From the NCBI GenBank assembly GCA_030655075.1, contig JAURWE010000066.1, positions 1 through 64,000 on the forward strand: a stretch of 64,000 nt of DNA, given 5' to 3'. Positions 1 to 6,854 of the stretch are shown piece by piece. Below the pieces are notes generated by a model, which searched no databases, was not told the origin of the DNA, and worked only from the letters and a program-made list of their open reading frames with translations. Position numbers and translations under genes: made by a program. Numbering within the stretch: position 1 is the first letter of the stretch; each line of letters begins with the position of its first letter. The stretch is from Pararhizobium sp. GTDB lineage: Bacteria; Pseudomonadota; Alphaproteobacteria; Rhizobiales; Rhizobiaceae.

Positions 1-483
1 TTCTCAATGTTCTGGCCGGCGCTTCCTATTGTGAGGACACCGGAGGAGCCTCAGGTTGCTTCCTCAAGGGGCAGGCGTTAAATTACCTGTCCGAGGCTGT
101 CATAACCGCCGCATATGTCAGTCTGGGTCTGCGGAGCGCAAACGAGAACGGAAAGATAGGTGGCGCAGAGGGCGCTAAGAGAGGAACAGGGGCGAGATTT
201 GCGGATCAAGCTAAACTTGACGACCATTTCAATAGGCATGGAGCAGATTTTGGAGCGACATCATCGACCCAGTATCAGCAAATGGCGGATGACTTCCTGA
301 CCGGATCACGGGGGGTCTAACACACTGGAACGTATTCGCGCCAATGGCGACGTCGTGAGGTATGACCCAACAACAGACGCCTTCGGGGTTGTTTCGTCTG
401 ACGGTACGGTGCGAACGTACTACGTCCCTGATCCAGCGGTGCATGGATACCCCTCGAATTTGGATTATTTCAATGCACAGTAA
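1..483 (+). pseudogene. Polymorphic toxin C-terminus (partial, frameshifted)
   Basis: This is the end of a large secreted toxin that begins upstream of the window. Frame 3 reads without a start codon from the window edge and includes the segment DDHFNRHGADFG. It meets a stop at 318-320 directly after a run of six G (310-315). If the run had five G, the protein would continue in frame through NGDVVRYDPTTDAFGVVS to a natural stop at 481-483. The pattern of a His-rich start followed by a YDP...GTVRTYY end resembles the small RNase-type toxin domains found at the ends of CdiA/FHA-like proteins. That family assignment is inference; the broken frame is directly visible. The immunity candidate that follows overlaps its end by 11 bases, as in toxin-immunity pairs. 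Confidence 0.6.
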
Positions 484-745
484 GGATAGTCAGACGGGAT
501 GCCCGGTGTGTGGATATCCTGATTTTCAAGTCTTTGATGAGTACGGCCTAACTACATTCGAGATATGCCCCGCTTGCGGATCGCAATCCGGATACGAGTA
601 CTCAGAGAAAAGCAACGAGCAGGATTTCTTAAGATTGAGACGTTCATGGGTGATTGATCGCGATGCGAGGTGGTTTAGCTCAACACCTGCTCCCGAAGAC
701 TGGGATGCCCAAGAACAGATAAGTAACGCGGGTTTATCAATTTAG
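473..745 (+). CDS. CPCC-type cysteine-rich immunity candidate
   Basis: A 90-residue cytoplasmic protein with two CxxC pairs (CPVCGYP near residue 10 and CPACGSQSGY near residue 33), which looks like a small zinc ribbon, followed by a Trp-rich tail (RRSWVIDRDARWF, EDWDAQEQ). This layout matches the CPCC/cysteine-rich family often found next to polymorphic toxins. I chose the ATG at 473 because the cysteine motif starts eight residues later and because it overlaps the toxin's restored stop. A reading from further upstream would only cover the toxin in another frame. Role as the immunity partner of the preceding toxin domain is inferred from position. Confidence 0.6.
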   Translation: MHSKDSQTGCPVCGYPDFQVFDEYGLTTFEICPACGSQSGYEYSEKSNEQDFLRLRRSWVIDRDARWFSSTPAPEDWDAQEQISNAGLSI

Positions 746-881
746 ACAACTGCTTGAGGGTTGTTCTAGTCGCGGCCCAGATCCGGGACCGGGAGGCCCT
801 TTGCGTCAGCCCGGATATTCTGACACATATTGGAAGCAACGATACCAAGATTTCGTGAATTCCGGACAAACCATGTCGTAG
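738..881 (+). pseudogene. Orphan toxin-linker remnant
   Basis: An open frame without a start codon encodes a Pro/Gly-rich stretch (RGPDPGPGGPLRQPGYSDTY) and then WKQRYQDFVNSGQTMS before a stop at 879-881. Such low-complexity linkers with YW...RYQDF are typical of the join between an FHA/Rhs-like stem and its variable C-terminal toxin. It has no promoter or ribosome site and ends abruptly, so I read it as a leftover of cassette exchange rather than a gene. Family assignment is uncertain. Confidence 0.35.
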
Positions 882-891
882 GGTAGAAATC

Positions 892-1338
892 ATGAGAACA
901 GAGCGTGAAGAATTTCATCAATTATGTCGTGCGGGGATTGTCTCTGGTTCTGTTGATGATTTTGTAATTGCACAGGCTGAAGCTGAGCTGGGTGTTAAGT
1001 TCCCGTCCGAATATCGCGAAATATTGCAAGAGTATGGTGCTGTGCTGGCAGATGGTGTCCACTTGTATGGGCTCCTGAGAGCAGAAGATAACGGTTCACC
1101 CCAATGGGAGGATGTTGTTGCAGTGACCAAGAAGTTGCGGGAATGGGGACAAGTTGGGGCTGATCGGCAAAGCTTTGTCCCTATTTGTGATGATGGCAGT
1201 GGAGTTTACTTCTATCTAGATACCTCGGTATCGCCTGCAACCAAGATTTGTGCGGTTGGCCCGGGGGTCGAACGGATTTTCGACGCCGGTCTGTTTAGAT
1301 TCTTGCTTGATCTCTCAGAGGGAAAGCTAGCGGTCTGA
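892..1338 (+). CDS. SMI1/KNR4 (SUKH) immunity protein
   Basis: A 148-residue protein with the SUKH pattern: an N-terminal helix (residues 15-35, EAELGVKFPSEYREILQEYG), the conserved aromatic/Gly region (HLYGLL, residues 56-61) and C-terminal FVPICDDGSGVYFYLDTS followed by a short helix ending in FLLDLSEGKL. The family serves mainly as immunity proteins for secreted nuclease toxins. No intact toxin lies directly upstream, only the remnant ending at 881, so it is an orphan in this window. It may protect against toxins from related strains. Function is inferred from family and location. Confidence 0.8.
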   Translation: MRTEREEFHQLCRAGIVSGSVDDFVIAQAEAELGVKFPSEYREILQEYGAVLADGVHLYGLLRAEDNGSPQWEDVVAVTKKLREWGQVGADRQSFVPICDDGSGVYFYLDTSVSPATKICAVGPGVERIFDAGLFRFLLDLSEGKLAV

Positions 1339-1596
1339 CTCCCCGCTTCCTCTCCTCAATCAGATATGTTTGCATGTGGACGGTGCAGAACGAGCGGCCT
1401 CCGGCGTCGCGCACGATGCTTGCTTATGCGCTTCGGTACACAATGCGCAGATGTCGCTTCTGATATGTTGGACCGGGTCATTGAAGTTTTCGGTGTCAAG
1501 CGACAATGTAGCGTTAATCCTTTGGTCAAAATTCAGCATTTGCCGCCAGTCCATTCCCGCTTCTCAAGCGTGGGTGCCTCCGGCTATGGCTGTGCC
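1339..1596. other. Degenerate spacer without a supportable gene
   Basis: About 260 bases between the SUKH gene and the LHH nuclease end. Both strands have short open frames, but none carries a ribosome site or a motif I recognise. It is probably debris from recombination or from an old insertion. I could not identify terminal inverted repeats. Confidence 0.4.
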
Positions 1597-1872
1597 ATGA
1601 TCCTGTGGCTTCAAGAAGTGACGGGGACCAACCTGCAACGGATGGCGTCCGGGCGTGCGCCGATTGGGACTGATGGCAATTCGGTAAACCTCCATCATAT
1701 GACGCAAACCCAGAATGGAGCTATCGCCGAAATCACCCAGACGTTCCATCAGCAAAATTCTGGCGTCATTCATATCAACCCAGGACAATTACCATCAGGG
1801 ATCAACCGCAGCCAGTTTAACACTTGGTCCAAGCAATATTGGCAAGATAGGGCTGCAAATTGGGGGAACTAA
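1597..1872 (+). pseudogene. LHH-type HNH/EndoVII nuclease toxin end (orphan)
   Basis: The last ~85 residues of this frame match the LHH toxin module of the HNH/Endo VII superfamily: NLQRMASGRAPIGTDG, then the diagnostic LHHMTQ (His-His pair), EITQTFHQ, and an end with RSQFNTWSKQYWQDRAANW. The family cuts DNA and is normally the C-terminal tip of a long secreted protein. Here there is no stem or secretion signal; the open frame extends back to about 1366 but that part is not toxin-like. I therefore call it a displaced toxin tip. It is followed by a one-base overlap with a SUKH immunity gene, the usual partner arrangement. Confidence 0.75.
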
Positions 1873-2333
1873 TGGATTTTGGTAGCCTGGCAGAGTTAAT
1901 TGATCTCAATCGTGACAAGGCGGTTGAGTTTGGTAGTGGAAATTGTGACTTGAACCCCACTGCAACTAGGGTGCAAGAAACCGAAGATCGTGTGAGGGCA
2001 AAATTGCCGCCTAGTTATCTTTGGTTTGTCAATAACTATGGTGGGGGTGAAATTTATGGTGAAGAAATCTTTTCCATTTATCGAGTCTTTCGGCCGGAGT
2101 CGGCAGGCGACATAGCCGTAAATACATGCCGCTTTAGGGAGTCAGGTTTTATCTCTGCGACTGAGATAGCGTTGTGCGCCAATGACTTCGGTGAAATTTT
2201 TACACTGGATGTGTCAGTGTCTTCTGACGATGGTGAATATGCAGTTTACGTGCGGAGAGGTCAGTACCGAGTAGCATATGCCGAGAACTTCGCAGAATTT
2301 TTGGCGAAACGTATCCAGAATCAGGAGAGCTGA
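1872..2333 (+). CDS. SMI1/KNR4 (SUKH) immunity protein, LHH partner
   Basis: A 153-residue SUKH-type protein. Visible family features are the N-terminal helix followed by ETEDRVRAKLPPSYLWFVNNYGGGEIYGEEIFSIYRV (quoted as residues about 36-72, Gly-rich centre), then ALCANDFGEIFTLDVS and a C-terminal FAEFLAKR helix. The ATG at 1872 overlaps the stop of the LHH nuclease end (TAATG), which couples immunity to toxin translation; an ATG four codons upstream is possible. It probably binds and blocks the LHH nuclease. Base composition is AT-richer than the backbone, in line with horizontal movement. Confidence 0.8.
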   Translation: MDFGSLAELIDLNRDKAVEFGSGNCDLNPTATRVQETEDRVRAKLPPSYLWFVNNYGGGEIYGEEIFSIYRVFRPESAGDIAVNTCRFRESGFISATEIALCANDFGEIFTLDVSVSSDDGEYAVYVRRGQYRVAYAENFAEFLAKRIQNQES

Positions 2334-2469
2334 TCTTCATTCCTTCGCTGTTCGATGATGATGGCGCTGTAAGATTTGCCTCAAGAGAAGCAATGGATCG
2401 CTATAGGACGGCAGGTGACTCCGAGGCCTTTATGATGCCCAAATCAGAGTTTGATCGTATCGTTACAGG
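2334..2469 (+). other. Cassette junction fragment
   Basis: An open frame without a clear start reads RFASREAMDRYRTAG and AFMMPKSEFDRIV, which looks like true protein but which I cannot assign. At about 2465-2470 it is replaced abruptly by GC-rich haemagglutinin-stem sequence in another frame. This is best explained as a recombination joint between two toxin cassettes. Confidence 0.35.
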
Positions 2470-3618
2470 GCGCGCTGCTGCAGGCGACCGACGGCGACAT
2501 CCGCCTCGACACCGGCACGCTGACGGTCTCCGACAATCACGACACGGACCAGTACCTCAACGTCGGCGGCTCACTCGGCATCAAAGGCAAAGGCCTCGAC
2601 ACCGCCGGCTTCTCCTATGAGAACAGGGACAAGCAGGGCGAGACCCGCACGACGCTCGATGCTGCCGGTTCGCTCGATGTCACCATACACGATGGCGACA
2701 AGGATGGTGTGAAGGACACCGCTGCCGACAAGGCCGCCGCCGAACAGCTCCTTGCTGCGATCAACAAGGACGCCGCCACCTGGCAGGAGATCACCAGGGA
2801 CGAGTATACCAAGCTTTCTGGCGACATCGACGTCGCCGCCATGGCCGCACTCGGCGAAAACCTCGCCAATATCATCAACTACAACCGCGCCAGCCGTTGC
2901 GAATACGGCGCTTGGTGGGCCAGCCGAAAACTACCAGGCAATGACGAAGCTTGCCCGTAATGAACGGATCGGGCGCGTTGTCAGCGTCACCACGAAGGGC
3001 ATCGTGGCAGTTGTCATCGGCGGTGCAGTGATCGTTGCAGCACCCGAAGTTGCCGCAGCGATGAGCGCCTGTAGCGGCGCAATTGCGGCTTGCGCAAAGG
3101 CTGCAGGCTACGCGGTTACCGAGGCTGCCTACGCTGAGGTAACCGGCGTTCAGACCGTCTTCGCAATTGGCGGAACTGCGGTCGCAGGCGGCAAGCGGTT
3201 GCTTGACGAAGCGGTGGATGCGATTGATCTGTCAGTAAGGAAGGCTGCAAATAGTGAAGCGCTGATTGCGGCAAATACAGTAGATATAGGGGGTAATACA
3301 TGCGTCTATATTTGCGTCGTTGATGGCGTGACTCGATATGTGGGGATCACTGATGATGTTATGCGGCGTGGCGCAGAACATATGAGCAAAACACGTATTG
3401 AGATTGAAACTATTCCTGGTCTGTCGAATTTATCTCGTGCTGACGCTCGAGCGGTCGAACAAATGCTGATACATTATTACGGTCTTGAAAAAAATAACGG
3501 AACGCTCCTGAACAAAATTAATTCGATCTCTCCGGCGCGCGATCCGACCGCGTACGAACAGTCCCTAATTCGCGGCAAAGAGCTACTTGACAGCGTTGAC
3601 TACAAATGGGCCAATTAA
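2470..3618 (+). pseudogene. FHA-like stem joined to GIY-YIG nuclease toxin end (frameshifted)
   Basis: Three parts are visible. First, 2470-2900 in frame 3 is the C-terminal part of a filamentous-haemagglutinin stem (DGDIRLDTGTLTVSDN, GSLGIKGKGLDTAGFSYEN). Second, after a frame change near 2900-2920 the protein continues as GGPAENYQAMTKLARNERIG and a hydrophobic pretoxin region. Third, from 3295 there is a GIY-YIG-type nuclease core: CVYICVVDGVTRYVGITDD, an Arg in DVMRRGAEH, a Glu in VEQMLIHYYG and an Asn in LLNKINSIS. Stem and pretoxin are GC-rich; the nuclease tip is AT-rich, which marks it as an exchanged module. No start codon or signal is present in the window, so this is a displaced, broken copy. 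The gene after it is its likely immunity partner. Confidence 0.7.
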
Positions 3619-3620
3619 TT

Positions 3621-4091
3621 ATGTTAAATAGAAATAAAGTAAAAAACGGTGACGTATTTCAAGTGGTGACATCAGAAGGTATATGCTACGGGCTCGTTAC
3701 CCACAAACATGCCAAATGGGGGTGGGTGGTCGCTATTTTTCGGGAGTTTTTCGACCAGGTCCCAAAGGATTTTCATGAATTGGTGTCAAAAGAGCCTCAA
3801 TTTATTACAACGTTTCTTATACAGCATGCAGTAAAACAGGGGTTTTTCTCACTTGTTGCTAACGTGCCTATTCCCGAAAGATTCGCTGTTTTCCCGATCT
3901 TTCGGGCTACGAACAATCTTAAAGGGGATGACACGATGTGGTTTTTTTGGGACGGGGAGAAAGAATGGAAGGTGCACAGACCTCTGACTAAAGAGGAGAA
4001 AAAATATCCGAAGGGCCCCTCACTTCCAAGCGCACCTCTTTTGATAGAGCGGATCGAAAAAAACTACAGAGCCGAAATAGACTACATTTAG
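3621..4091 (+). CDS. Imm26-like immunity candidate
   Basis: A 156-residue cytoplasmic protein beginning MLNRNKVKNGDVFQVVTSEG, which resembles the Imm26 start (K-x-GD-x-F followed by a small beta-sheet domain). I prefer the ATG at 3621, two bases after the GIY-YIG toxin stop, because the family-like motif begins straight away; the ATG at 3606 overlaps the toxin by 13 bases and is also possible. Codon use is AT-rich (many AAA, TTT), unlike the chromosomal genes further on. It probably neutralises the GIY-YIG nuclease. Family assignment is moderate. Confidence 0.6.
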   Translation: MLNRNKVKNGDVFQVVTSEGICYGLVTHKHAKWGWVVAIFREFFDQVPKDFHELVSKEPQFITTFLIQHAVKQGFFSLVANVPIPERFAVFPIFRATNNLKGDDTMWFFWDGEKEWKVHRPLTKEEKKYPKGPSLPSAPLLIERIEKNYRAEIDYI

Positions 4092-4118
4092 TAACGACCT
4101 TGCGGCAAACGCAAATCC

Positions 4119-4337
4119 ATGAACGAGAGTTTTGATCAACTCAAGTAATTATTAAGTGGCTATTCCAATCAAGATTGGGACATCGAAGGGCCGACCGAGG
4201 CCGATGCGATTGCAGCTTTTCGCCGCGCTGCGTCTCCTACGCAAGTCGATGCGACAATAAATGAGGCGGATTTCATTCTGAAGCGACTTGCAGGTGATGC
4301 AGAAAAAGTTGAAAAAGTTTTGAGTGATCTTGGATCA
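4119..4337 (+). pseudogene. CdiI-like immunity gene (broken)
   Basis: The frame from the ATG at 4119 reads MNESFDQLK and then hits TAA at 4146-4148. The same frame continues with LLSGYSNQDWDIEGPTEADA and FILKRLAGDAEKVEKVLSDLG. This is the layout of small CdiI immunity proteins (a Leu/Tyr start, then QDWD and a Glu-rich helix). The expected C-terminal tryptophan region is missing: the frame runs into unrelated chromosomal sequence near 4337. It thus has both a nonsense mutation and a truncated end. Confidence 0.6.
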
Positions 4338-4344
4338 GGATGTT

Positions 4345-4557
4345 ATGGAGCTTGCGGCCTATTCGCTGTCGGCAGCCAGCCGCTTTGCGGCGCGCCAGAT
4401 GCAGAATGGCCTGTTTTCTCCGGCCGTGATGGAGTCTGCGGTCAGACTGGTAGACGCGGCGGCAGGTGCGACATCGGCACGTCTTTTGTGTCGCCTGTCA
4501 AACATGCCCGGCACCTTTGGTGCGGCCCCCCCCTTCAAGCCTTCCACCCGCGCGTAA
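4345..4557 (+). CDS. Small hypothetical protein
   Basis: A 70-residue protein (MELAAYSLSAASRFAARQMQ...) rich in Ala, with two amphipathic stretches and a Pro-rich tail. It is the first backbone-like frame after the accessory block, and the junction with the broken CdiI-like gene falls just upstream, so it may be a truncated remnant. A GTG at 4324 is an alternative start; no strong ribosome site is visible for either. It contains a run of eight C at 4526-4533 and overlaps the end of the opposite gene by 23 bases. No function assigned. Confidence 0.35.
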   Translation: MELAAYSLSAASRFAARQMQNGLFSPAVMESAVRLVDAAAGATSARLLCRLSNMPGTFGAAPPFKPSTRA

Positions 4558-4786
4558 ACCCGCGCCCCATGGCGATGTTGGCGATCTGCAGCCGGTCCTG
4601 AAGCGCATCCAGTTCGACCAGCAGCGTCATCACCGCCTCGGCGCCGTCGCCGCCGTGCAGTTCGAGAATTTTTTCCGCTTCCTGTTCCAGTGTCGGTCCT
4701 TGCGGGCGTGCGTCGTCGTTCTGTTGTGCAAGCACAGCAGCTCTCCCTTGTTGCGTGTCGGATTGGCGGCCCGCATCGGCCAGCAT
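4535..4786 (-). CDS. Small hypothetical protein; probable 5' indel
   Basis: An 83-residue reading from the ATG at 4786 ends in LVELDALQDRLQIANIAMGRG. The frame extends upstream without a stop as DNPWDKLWDNLWAAIDSHPK, clearly protein-like, but has no in-frame start. Exactly where one is expected, an ATG at 4866-4864 is out of frame by one base (ATGACAACC instead of ATGGACAACC). Either one base has been lost in the genome or assembly, or translation starts later. The Asp/Trp-rich N-terminus and helical C-terminus give no known function. It converges on the preceding small gene. Confidence 0.5.
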   Translation of the reverse strand: MLADAGRQSDTQQGRAAVLAQQNDDARPQGPTLEQEAEKILELHGGDGAEAVMTLLVELDALQDRLQIANIAMGRGFTRGWKA

Positions 4787-5023
4787 GTTCTTATAATGTT
4801 CTGATTTCGGGTGTGAGTCAATCGCCGCCCAGAGGTTGTCCCAGAGCTTGTCCCAGGGGTTGTCATGGATGACTGCCCGTCTCTGAGACAGCGCAGATTT
4901 TGGGAAAGGTTGCGCAGAAACAACGTGCAGACGCGCATGGTATGATGCTGTCTATCACGCCATGCGCTCTATGTATCGCTACAGAATGATCGTCGCGCGG
5001 CCACGTTTGACAGCGGCTTCAGG

Positions 5024-5572
5024 TCAATGTTCGGTAAGGGCAGGCACCATGCCGGTTGCAGCTTTCTGGCCGATATCGATCAACGCCATCGACAGAAAAT
5101 AGGCGACCAGCTCGTTGCCGGCCCGTTTTGCCGCCTGAAAAGCCGAGATGCAGTTCTCCACCATCTCCTCCTCATGGGCCTCCTTGCAGGTCCCCACAGA
5201 GAGATCGAACAGCATGCCGGCATATTCGACGGGTTTGCCGTCGGCATTGCGGAAGCACTGTCCCATGGCCAGGATCGGCACGATGCGGCCGGGCGCCGGG
5301 ATGACGCGGTAGTCCTGGCGAAAGACATCGCCGGTCTCGATGGCGGAGGTGATGGAAACCGACACCCGCTCCAGATCGTCGGGATGGATGGCCGTCAGAA
5401 ACCGCTGGATCGGCAGTCCGCTCTTCGCGGCGTCGACAGGCAGTCCGAAAAGCCGCGCCACCGTCGCGTCGGCATAGACAACGTCCTGATCGACCTTCCA
5501 AGTGTATGTTCCCCCGGAGATGGGGGAAAGGCGGGCTTTCCCTGCATGGGTTTCAAATGTCGTCTGGTTCAT
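5024..5572 (-). CDS. PAS-domain protein
   Basis: A 182-residue cytoplasmic protein with one PAS fold (PAS_3-like, residues about 15-120): GTYTWKVDQDVVYAD, FLTAIHPDDLERV, and RVIPAPGRIVPILAMGQ. A helical tail (EMVENCISAFQAAKRAGNEL) follows and no output domain is attached. It could be a stand-alone sensor or a partner for a kinase. I chose the ATG at 5572 because the PAS fold starts soon after; earlier ATGs at 5587 and 5662 add non-conserved sequence. It is monocistronic. Confidence 0.6.
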   Translation of the reverse strand: MNQTTFETHAGKARLSPISGGTYTWKVDQDVVYADATVARLFGLPVDAAKSGLPIQRFLTAIHPDDLERVSVSITSAIETGDVFRQDYRVIPAPGRIVPILAMGQCFRNADGKPVEYAGMLFDLSVGTCKEAHEEEMVENCISAFQAAKRAGNELVAYFLSMALIDIGQKAATGMVPALTEH

Positions 5573-5662
5573 GAAAATCTGTTCCATCAAAGAGGATTGG
5601 GGTGGCCCAGAGACGCATGAACACAGGCCGAGCCACGGCAATTTTTGTTGTAAGGCCGCCAT

Positions 5663-6100
5663 GACGGGCGGAAATTTCTAAAGAATACTCAGGGCCGCTG
5701 TTCTGAAATTATGTCCGTTCCACAAGGAGAGCGGCGTGCCACCCGTTCCGTTAAATTGTACCCGCGAGAACCGATCCGCGTGCGCGCGTCTTCCGGCACA
5801 GTCATGTTGCCGGTGTAGAGAACTCATGCCGGAGAATCTACAGAGCGTAACCCGCGACTTATATAGCGATTTATAGGGATCCATTTGTCTGGGATGAAGA
5901 TAAATGGCCCCAATATTCAGTATTATTGTCGATAAAATACGTCAGATGCGCACATTGGTTCTTGGTCGGACGGAATTGCGTGTGCCTTTATGCCGGGTGT
6001 CTGAGCGGCACCCGGCGCCCGCTCGTCGGCCTTGAGCCTGCATCCGCGCTTGTCAATCGTCTCTGCAACTGGCACCTTCACTGCTGTGATTCACACGTGC
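5663..6100. other. Intergenic region with one hairpin
   Basis: Over 400 bases without a supportable gene. A perfect 8-bp stem (GCCGGGTG 5992-5999 with CACCCGGC 6009-6016) lies upstream of the DUF1508 gene but has no T-run after it. Short open frames on both strands lack ribosome sites and family motifs. Confidence 0.4.
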
Positions 6101-6115
6101 GGGAGGATGAACCCC

Positions 6116-6292
6116 TTGGCCCATAAATTTGAAATCTACAAAGACAAAGCCGGCGAATATCGGGTTCGCTTCAAGTACAACAGCGAAGTGATGTTTTCGA
6201 CCGAAGGCTACTCCAGCAAGGCAAGCGCCCAGAACGCCATTGAATCGATCAAGAAGAACGGCCCGGCCGCGCCGACTGAAGACAACAGCTGA
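6116..6292 (+). CDS. DUF1508 (YegP-like) protein, TTG start
   Basis: A 58-residue protein of the DUF1508/YegP family: KFEIYKDKAGEYRVRFKYN followed by FSTEGYSSKASAQNAIESIK, one beta-beta-beta-alpha repeat. I chose TTG at 6116 over the ATG at 6107 because family members start MAHKFEIYKD, and because the ribosome site GGGAGG (6101-6106) is nine bases from TTG but touches the ATG. Single-repeat forms are common in alphaproteobacteria. The role is unknown. A strong terminator follows. Confidence 0.85.
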   Translation: MAHKFEIYKDKAGEYRVRFKYNSEVMFSTEGYSSKASAQNAIESIKKNGPAAPTEDNS

Positions 6293-6318
6293 TATTTGAT
6301 AAACCTGTTCGAATCGAA

Positions 6319-6349
6319 AGCCCGCCAGCCCAGCTGGCGGGCTTTTTTT
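6319..6349 (+). terminator. Rho-independent terminator of the DUF1508 gene
   Basis: An 11-bp perfect stem (AGCCCGCCAGC / GCTGGCGGGCT) with a three-base loop is followed by seven T. Confidence 0.9.
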
Positions 6350-6442
6350 GTTCCAAGCCTGAAATTATACGTACAGTTTGCATGTCAAGAGCGAAGTATT
6401 GTCAGGAACCGGACAAATGGCGAAGATTGTTAAGGTCATTTT

Positions 6443-6483
6443 GTAGTTAAACTACACTTATGGATTATCATAGTTAAATTCTA
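6443..6483 (+). promoter_or_regulatory. Inverted and direct repeats upstream of a small gene
   Basis: A perfect odd palindrome GTAGTTAAACTAC (6443-6455) is followed 27 bases downstream by a second TAGTTAAA copy (6471-6478) with a degenerate partner half (TCTACTA). The AT-rich region has no other gene and lies 60-100 bases before the small gene at 6546. This looks like a paired operator. The regulator is not identifiable. Confidence 0.45.
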
Positions 6484-6545
6484 CTAGTTGAGCGGCATCA
6501 GTATCAGAGTAAAGTCACGCATGTTGCAAATCTAGGGGAAACAGC

Positions 6546-6710
6546 ATGCAATCACATCGCACCGTTATTAAGGAATTCCTAACTATAGCGAAACTGATGT
6601 CGGACCAGAACGACGAGACCCTCATTTCATACCTGATCCAGATGGCTTTATTGGAGGTTGCTACGCCGGGTGATGTGCGCAAGCGGACACTGGCGAAAAC
6701 GGCCGCATAA
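6546..6710 (+). CDS. 54-residue small protein
   Basis: ATG at 6546 preceded by AGGGGAA (6533-6540) at good spacing, then 54 codons: MQSHRTVIKEFLTIAKLMS, ISYLIQMALLEVATPGD and a basic end KRTLAKTAA. The protein is helical, soluble and lacks a signal peptide. The ribosome site, the operator-like repeats upstream and an even codon pattern support a real gene. I recall similar short proteins in rhizobia but assign no function. Confidence 0.6.
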   Translation: MQSHRTVIKEFLTIAKLMSDQNDETLISYLIQMALLEVATPGDVRKRTLAKTAA

Positions 6711-6854
6711 CAATTGGCGCAGGTTGACCGAAAGGACCGGAGAGTTCTGTCGCCGCGCCATTTCTAGATTCGAATCATCCAGCAAGTTGGTTCGGCAGGT
6801 CGTGACGTCTCGCCCCTGTTGCCGTGCCTTCAAAAGGCTGGACTTTTGAAACGA

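Noticed and set aside
1360..1554. Possible IS fragment between the SUKH gene and the LHH end
   Set aside because: I found no terminal inverted repeats, DDE-like motif or target duplication; only described as degenerate spacer.
4526..4533. Run of eight C as a phase-variation tract
   Set aside because: It lies near the end of a weakly supported small gene and next to the stop of the opposite gene; no clear frame consequence for a known function.
5678..5884. Minus-strand open frame of 68 codons upstream of the PAS gene
   Set aside because: No ribosome site and no recognisable motif; low-quality composition.
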